Part shown: positions 62,272-64,000 of the stretch, piece after piece
How positions within the stretch are numbered: the stretch's first letter is position 1
Layout of the letters: every line of letters begins with the position of its first letter
Origin: Bacteroidaceae bacterium
GTDB lineage: Bacteria > Bacteroidota > Bacteroidia > Bacteroidales > Bacteroidaceae
Assembly (NCBI GenBank): GCA_900770655.1
Contig: CAAGLA010000023.1
Coordinates: 1 to 64,000, forward strand
Length of the DNA stretch: 64,000 nucleotides
Direction: 5' to 3'
Translations under genes and position numbers: made by a program
The notes under the pieces: generated by a model
Database searches by the model: none
Seen by the model: only the letters and a program-made list of their open reading frames with translations
Told to the model about the DNA's origin: nothing

Positions 62272-63057
62272 TTACGCATTTAATGCTTTTGCAATGAGTG
62301 AGTTGCGAGGACGCTTTTCTGCTGTATCGGGAGCAACACTGCTCATACCTTTTGGAAGCCCATCGCCGAAATCCCCGCGCATACGCTGGATATTGGTATT
62401 GCGTCCTTTGATATCCCCCGCATTGAAGGCATCCTCAACATCACGCTCGTATGTTATTGCGTGGTCGAGCACCGTACACACCTCTGGCGTATACTTACCG
62501 GCCATAATAGGAAATACAATCTGCTCCCATACGCAGTCCATAAACTCCGAAGGGTCATATCCTCTTTCCTTGCAGAAATTCTCAATTACAGGAAGACTCT
62601 CTTCGAGATTCGCCTCATACTCACGTCGGTCATTTGCAAGGCGCATAATCTCCTGCTTGCGCTCTTCGTCGGCCATCATCACCTCCTCGAATTCCGGACT
62701 GTTTTCATTCACGTTCACAAATGAATTACCAAAATAACGAGCCACCGCGCCATAAGCATTTCTCTTGCCCTCAACCATATCGGCAAGCATCTGGGCAATT
62801 CTAGGGTCACGTTCAAGAGCTTCGGATAGTTTTTCGTTCTGCTCCTTGTTAGAACGCAGATACTGGAAGAGCAGGTCTTGTGACATTCTGTCGTTAATAT
62901 CGAAATCGTCACCGAACAGGCTCTTAAGCCCCCTGTTAAGGTATTCATAATCCGTTGCCACGACAGGTTGCATATTTTCGCTGCCTGAGGCAACATTTTC
63001 GGGCAGCCCATCCACAGGAACTGCCGCATTGTTGATGTTTTTGTTGTACTGTTTCAT
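62272..63057 (-). CDS. Scaffold-like protein, first gene of cluster A
   Basis: 261 aa, acidic, mostly helical with disordered ends (N-terminal NINNAAVPVDGLPENVASG; a central region IAQMLADMVEGKRNAYGAVA, and RLANDRREYEANLEESLPVI). This composition and the place just before the capsid gene are typical of internal scaffolds of podoviruses. Driven by the shared GCAACCTT promoter. Confidence 0.55.
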   Translation of the reverse strand: MKQYNKNINNAAVPVDGLPENVASGSENMQPVVATDYEYLNRGLKSLFGDDFDINDRMSQDLLFQYLRSNKEQNEKLSEALERDPRIAQMLADMVEGKRNAYGAVARYFGNSFVNVNENSPEFEEVMMADEERKQEIMRLANDRREYEANLEESLPVIENFCKERGYDPSEFMDCVWEQIVFPIMAGKYTPEVCTVLDHAITYERDVEDAFNAGDIKGRNTNIQRMRGDFGDGLPKGMSSVAPDTAEKRPRNSLIAKALNA

Positions 63058-63079
63058 AATTTATTCTGTTTTACGGCAG

Positions 63080-63113
63080 CAAAGAAACAACAGGAAACAG
63101 CCGGCAAGGTTGC
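63080..63113 (-). promoter_or_regulatory. Shared virion promoter, cluster A
   Basis: On the minus strand GCAACCTT (63106-63113) is followed by 18 bases and TTTCTTTG (63080-63087), 23 bases before the ATG. The whole flank CAATTCTGCAACCTTG (63105-63120) is identical to the 43891 promoter. The segment TGTTTCTTT-GC at the -7 box is also shared with cluster B. Confidence 0.75.
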
Positions 63114-63271
63114 AGAATTGACATTATGAGAGAAATAGAAAAAGACGAGTCAAGCAAACTGAATGAAGAGATTTATAAAGTACGAGCGCACACGCAAGCA
63201 GCAGAACGGTGAAGCTCTTTTTTGTTGAAAACTTATTGGTAAAACAACAAACTTTTAGCCATTTTTGACTA

Positions 63272-63279
63272 TATTTTTG
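63272..63279 (+). promoter_or_regulatory. -7 promoter box for the 63296 gene
   Basis: TATTTTTG followed by TA, 16 bases before the ATG. The GCAACCTT element is not present at the required spacing. Confidence 0.5.
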
Positions 63280-63295
63280 TAGGCAAAAAAGCCGT

Positions 63296-63730
63296 ATGAA
63301 AAGTAGATTCAACATTTCTGTTCGCGAACAACGTAAAAAAGATGTAATAGAGTGTTTCTTCGACACATTAAAAGAGGTGCGCAAGACAAAACCGTTCGCA
63401 ACCAACAACGAAGTAATTGAACGCGCCACAAAAAACTCAGCACCCCGCTTCTATGTAACATTCGAGAATGCACGGCGTTTCATATCACTGCTTTCCCGTA
63501 AAAAGCAACTGCCCATAATGAACGCCAACAAACTGGCTATGTACAAAGAGATTTACCGCAGGTACATAAACAAAGTAAAGGACAGCAGCAAACGCTACAA
63601 ATACCTTATTCTGGAGAGCATAATCGAGGAGCCGGCGCCATCGTTCTATTTAGACGAAGAGACTTTCCGTGGAATTGTATACAAGACACTGCGTAGCCAA
63701 AAGCAGAACAGTATTCAATTGGCAAAATAA
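63296..63730 (+). CDS. Small basic phage-cluster protein
   Basis: 144 aa, basic and helical (VREQRKKDVIECFFDTLKEV, then NAPRFYVTF-type segment SAPRFYVTFENARRFISLL). It resembles a family seen beside podovirus-type prophage genes in Bacteroidales, of unknown function. Its start (ATGAAAAGTAGA) is identical to that of the 52525 gene. Divergent from cluster A. Confidence 0.5.
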   Translation: MKSRFNISVREQRKKDVIECFFDTLKEVRKTKPFATNNEVIERATKNSAPRFYVTFENARRFISLLSRKKQLPIMNANKLAMYKEIYRRYINKVKDSSKRYKYLILESIIEEPAPSFYLDEETFRGIVYKTLRSQKQNSIQLAK

Positions 63731-63763
63731 CAACCTTAAGAGCTGTTACGACAGCTACCTTTG
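63730..63763 (+). promoter_or_regulatory. Shared virion promoter, 63781 gene
   Basis: ACAACCTT (63730-63737), 18 bases, TACCTTTG (63756-63763). The spacer contains the dyad AGCTGT-4-ACAGCT. The element overlaps the end of the 63296 gene. Confidence 0.65.
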
Positions 63764-63780
63764 CGACAAGCAAAAATACT

Positions 63781-64000
63781 ATGAAGGAAAACAGGATAAA
63801 CATAAATAGCGATGCACTCTATAGCCGTCTTTTCATAGAGAGCGGCTACATATCGCTCTCGCGTTCAACAATGGGAATACCGGACGAACTCTCGACTATT
63901 GTACAAATTACCGAAGACGACAAAAAAGCAATAGACAGGTATATATTAAGCAGTATCAACGAAGTTGCACACACCATAAGCCGGTATCTCTCTCCCGCAA
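63781..64000 (+). CDS. Gene of the virion regulon, truncated by the window edge
   Basis: 73 codons visible from the ATG at 63781, no stop before 64000. The start KENRININSDALYSRLFIES is followed by YISLSRSTMGIPDELSTIVQ, unfamiliar to me. Controlled by the shared promoter and cotranscribable with further genes beyond the window. Its location suggests that the regulon continues to the right. Confidence 0.6.
   Translation, partial: MKENRININSDALYSRLFIESGYISLSRSTMGIPDELSTIVQITEDDKKAIDRYILSSINEVAHTISRYLSPA

Overview
The window is chromosomal DNA from a Bacteroidales-type bacterium. The promoters have the Bacteroidota form (-7 box TAnnTTTG or TATCTTCG, sometimes with TTTG about 20 nt upstream). 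The F-ATPase operon has the Bacteroidota order (beta, epsilon, AtpI-like, a, c, b, delta, alpha, gamma) with a short epsilon. There is also an M6 protease with a C-terminal tail resembling type IX secretion signals, a FISUMP domain, and an IntDOT-like integrase. No rRNA, tRNA or CRISPR array was seen.

Layout. 1-5300 is an AT-rich mobile island. It holds the end of an insertion sequence that appears to have truncated a HEPN-domain gene, an ATPase plus PD-(D/E)XK nuclease pair that looks like a defence system, a small MGE protein, a tyrosine recombinase, a membrane DUF2007-like protein and a 60-bp tandem repeat. 5400-36400 is mostly housekeeping and metabolism: aminotransferase, TPR protein, gyrA, trmD, pyrD/pyrK, an HTH regulator beside a 1.1-kb gene-free region, M6 protease, two transporters, a glutamate decarboxylase-glutaminase pair, an ECF sigma operon with secreted proteins, a CBM9-like protein, maeB, dapA, ligA, a lipoprotein and an AAA_14 ATPase. 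A lone phage-type peptidoglycan hydrolase sits between gyrA and trmD.

36500-64000 is the unusual part. A podovirus-like virion gene set is split in two. Cluster B (36577-43752, minus: three internal/ejection-type proteins, one of 1362 aa, and the portal) lies on one side of the complete ATP synthase operon (44187-51242). Cluster A (55450-63057, minus: scaffold-like, major-capsid-like, two head/neck proteins, holin, spanin-like lipoprotein, stabilisation-type protein) lies on the other. Between them are also a CI/LexA-like S24 regulator, two small genes, a membrane-anchored pseudokinase fused to a FISUMP domain, and a 3' fragment of pstB. The two clusters complement rather than duplicate each other. 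No phage integrase, replication genes or large terminase are visible.

The main finding is a shared promoter. Cluster A, cluster B, the divergent small gene at 43891 and the gene starting at 63781 all carry (G/A)CAACCTT, then exactly 18 nt, then a TTTG-type -7 box. This ties the separated pieces into one regulon and suggests a coordinated, domesticated phage element (gene-transfer-agent-like or tailocin-like) threaded through core genes. That reading is an inference; an intact but rearranged prophage or a decaying remnant remain possible.
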